A stretch of 21,437 nucleotides of DNA from BOG-908 sp964242035 (GTDB lineage: Bacteria > Pseudomonadota > Alphaproteobacteria > Acetobacterales > Acetobacteraceae), in contig CAXTCL010000037.1 of NCBI GenBank assembly GCA_964242035.1, positions 1-21,437 on the forward strand. Direction: 5' to 3'. The notes below the pieces were generated by a model. That model was not told the DNA's origin. It made no database searches and saw only the letters and a list, made by a program, of their open reading frames with translations. Shown here piece after piece: positions 20,883-21,437 of the stretch. Made by a program: the position numbers and the translations under genes. Every line of letters starts with the position of its first letter. The stretch's first letter is position 1.

Positions 20883-21437
20883 CCGAGCAGCCCCGCCAGG
20901 TCCAGCACGAGCAGCACGGTGCCGTCGCCCAGCAGCGCCGAGCCACGCAGGCCCGGCGTGGCCGCCAGCAGAGCGGGCAGCGGGCGCAGCAACACGTCCA
21001 GGCGCGCGCCCAGGCCGTCCACTTCCAGGCCCACGAGCTGGCCGTCCACCCTGGCCACCACCACGCGGGCGAACGGCGCCGGCACGGGCGTGTCCGTCCC
21101 GAGGACAAGGCGGCCGAGCAGGCCGGCGAGTCCCACCAGCGGGATCGTGCGGGCGCGCAGCACGAAAGCCTGGCCGGCCTGTATGGGCACTAGAGCGGCA
21201 CGCGCCACCCGCGCCGTTTCCTCTATGTCGCCTACCGGTACGGCGAACATGTCGTCGCCCAGCCGGACGGCGACGACGCCCAGGATCGCGGCAGACTGCG
21301 GCAACGCGAGACGCACCACCGTCCCCCCCGGCGCCGCGGGTGCGATGCCGACCGTGCCGCCCATCCCCTGGATCGCGGCGCGTACCGCGTCCATGCCCAC
21401 GCCGCGGCCGGAATTGTCCGTCACCTGCGAAGCGGTC
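20879..21437 (-). CDS. cheA: chemotaxis-type histidine kinase CheA, C-terminal fragment
   Basis: The gene enters from the right edge, so only the last 185 or so residues are visible. They begin TASQVTDNSGRGVGMDAVRA, the end of the CheA ATPase domain (SGRGVGMD is diagnostic), then GTVVRLALPQSAAILGVVAV leading into a CheW-like regulatory domain. In that domain AVPVGDIEETARV and the closing GTVLLVLDLAGLLG match the usual beta-barrel strands. The histidine phosphotransfer, dimerisation and remaining ATP-binding parts lie outside. An in-frame start at 21424 would be internal to the ATPase domain and is not credible. CheA would phosphorylate the receiver encoded downstream. It overlaps the STAS gene by 4 bases. 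Confidence 0.9.
   Translation of the reverse strand, partial: TASQVTDNSGRGVGMDAVRAAIQGMGGTVGIAPAAPGGTVVRLALPQSAAILGVVAVRLGDDMFAVPVGDIEETARVARAALVPIQAGQAFVLRARTIPLVGLAGLLGRLVLGTDTPVPAPFARVVVARVDGQLVGLEVDGLGARLDVLLRPLPALLAATPGLRGSALLGDGTVLLVLDLAGLLG

Overview
The window comes from a GC-rich alphaproteobacterium, most likely of the Acetobacteraceae (Rhodospirillales). This rests on codon use, on the gene families present, and on an intergenic repeat family with T6/A7 stems that I associate with that family. No taxonomic marker is complete here, so the placement is an inference. There are 22 protein-coding calls, no rRNA or tRNA, no insertion sequence, no CRISPR array and no recognisable phage genes.

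Layout. 1-79: first codons of ribosomal protein L25 (minus). 407-1942: an Asp/Glu racemase and a methyltransferase (minus), divergent from gloB (1999-2724, plus). 2861-3613: an AIM24-family protein (minus), divergent from an exported yellow/gluconolactonase-like beta-propeller (3795-4904) and an HSD17B4-type SDR (5058-5954). 6057-6182: a possible 41-residue ORF between two half repeats. 6414-7996: a second SDR and a Raf-kinase-inhibitor-like (PEBP) protein (minus), divergent from a fosmidomycin-resistance-type MFS exporter (8184-9407). 9619-12062: YihY/BrkB membrane protein, DUF2945 protein and a lipid A-type acyltransferase (minus). 12204-14673: two unrecognised alanine-rich proteins (minus). 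15004-15814: exonuclease III, interrupted by a 10-N assembly gap. 15815-16860: an AT-rich island with two orphan ORFs, one carrying a signal peptide. 16908-21437: a signalling operon (minus) read as cheA (C-terminus only), STAS protein, single-domain response regulator, CheC and a PAS hybrid histidine kinase.

The strongest non-coding signal is a dispersed modular inverted repeat, seen at about 14 places. A complete copy has an outer arm with a small A/T hairpin, an A-tract, a variable GC-rich central stem, a T-tract and an outer arm in opposite orientation. The small hairpin has two versions, closed by CTTC/GAAG ('K') or GTCC/GGAC ('T'), so four base pairs differ while pairing is kept. Most two-armed copies combine one K and one T arm. 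Arms usually begin within 0-7 bases of a stop codon, and the central stem followed by T6 looks like an intrinsic terminator in both directions. Two copies lie between divergent genes, where termination of either neighbour is not an explanation. A second, GC-rich palindrome of about 200 bp lies between the convergent MFS and YihY genes.

The genes at 20018-21437 form a non-standard chemosensory-like pathway. A CheA kinase is coupled by a 4-bp overlap to a STAS protein, with a CheY-like receiver, a two-site CheC phosphatase and a hybrid kinase downstream. No receptor, cheW, cheR or cheB is visible. The other genes look like housekeeping, detoxification and envelope functions with no single shared pathway.
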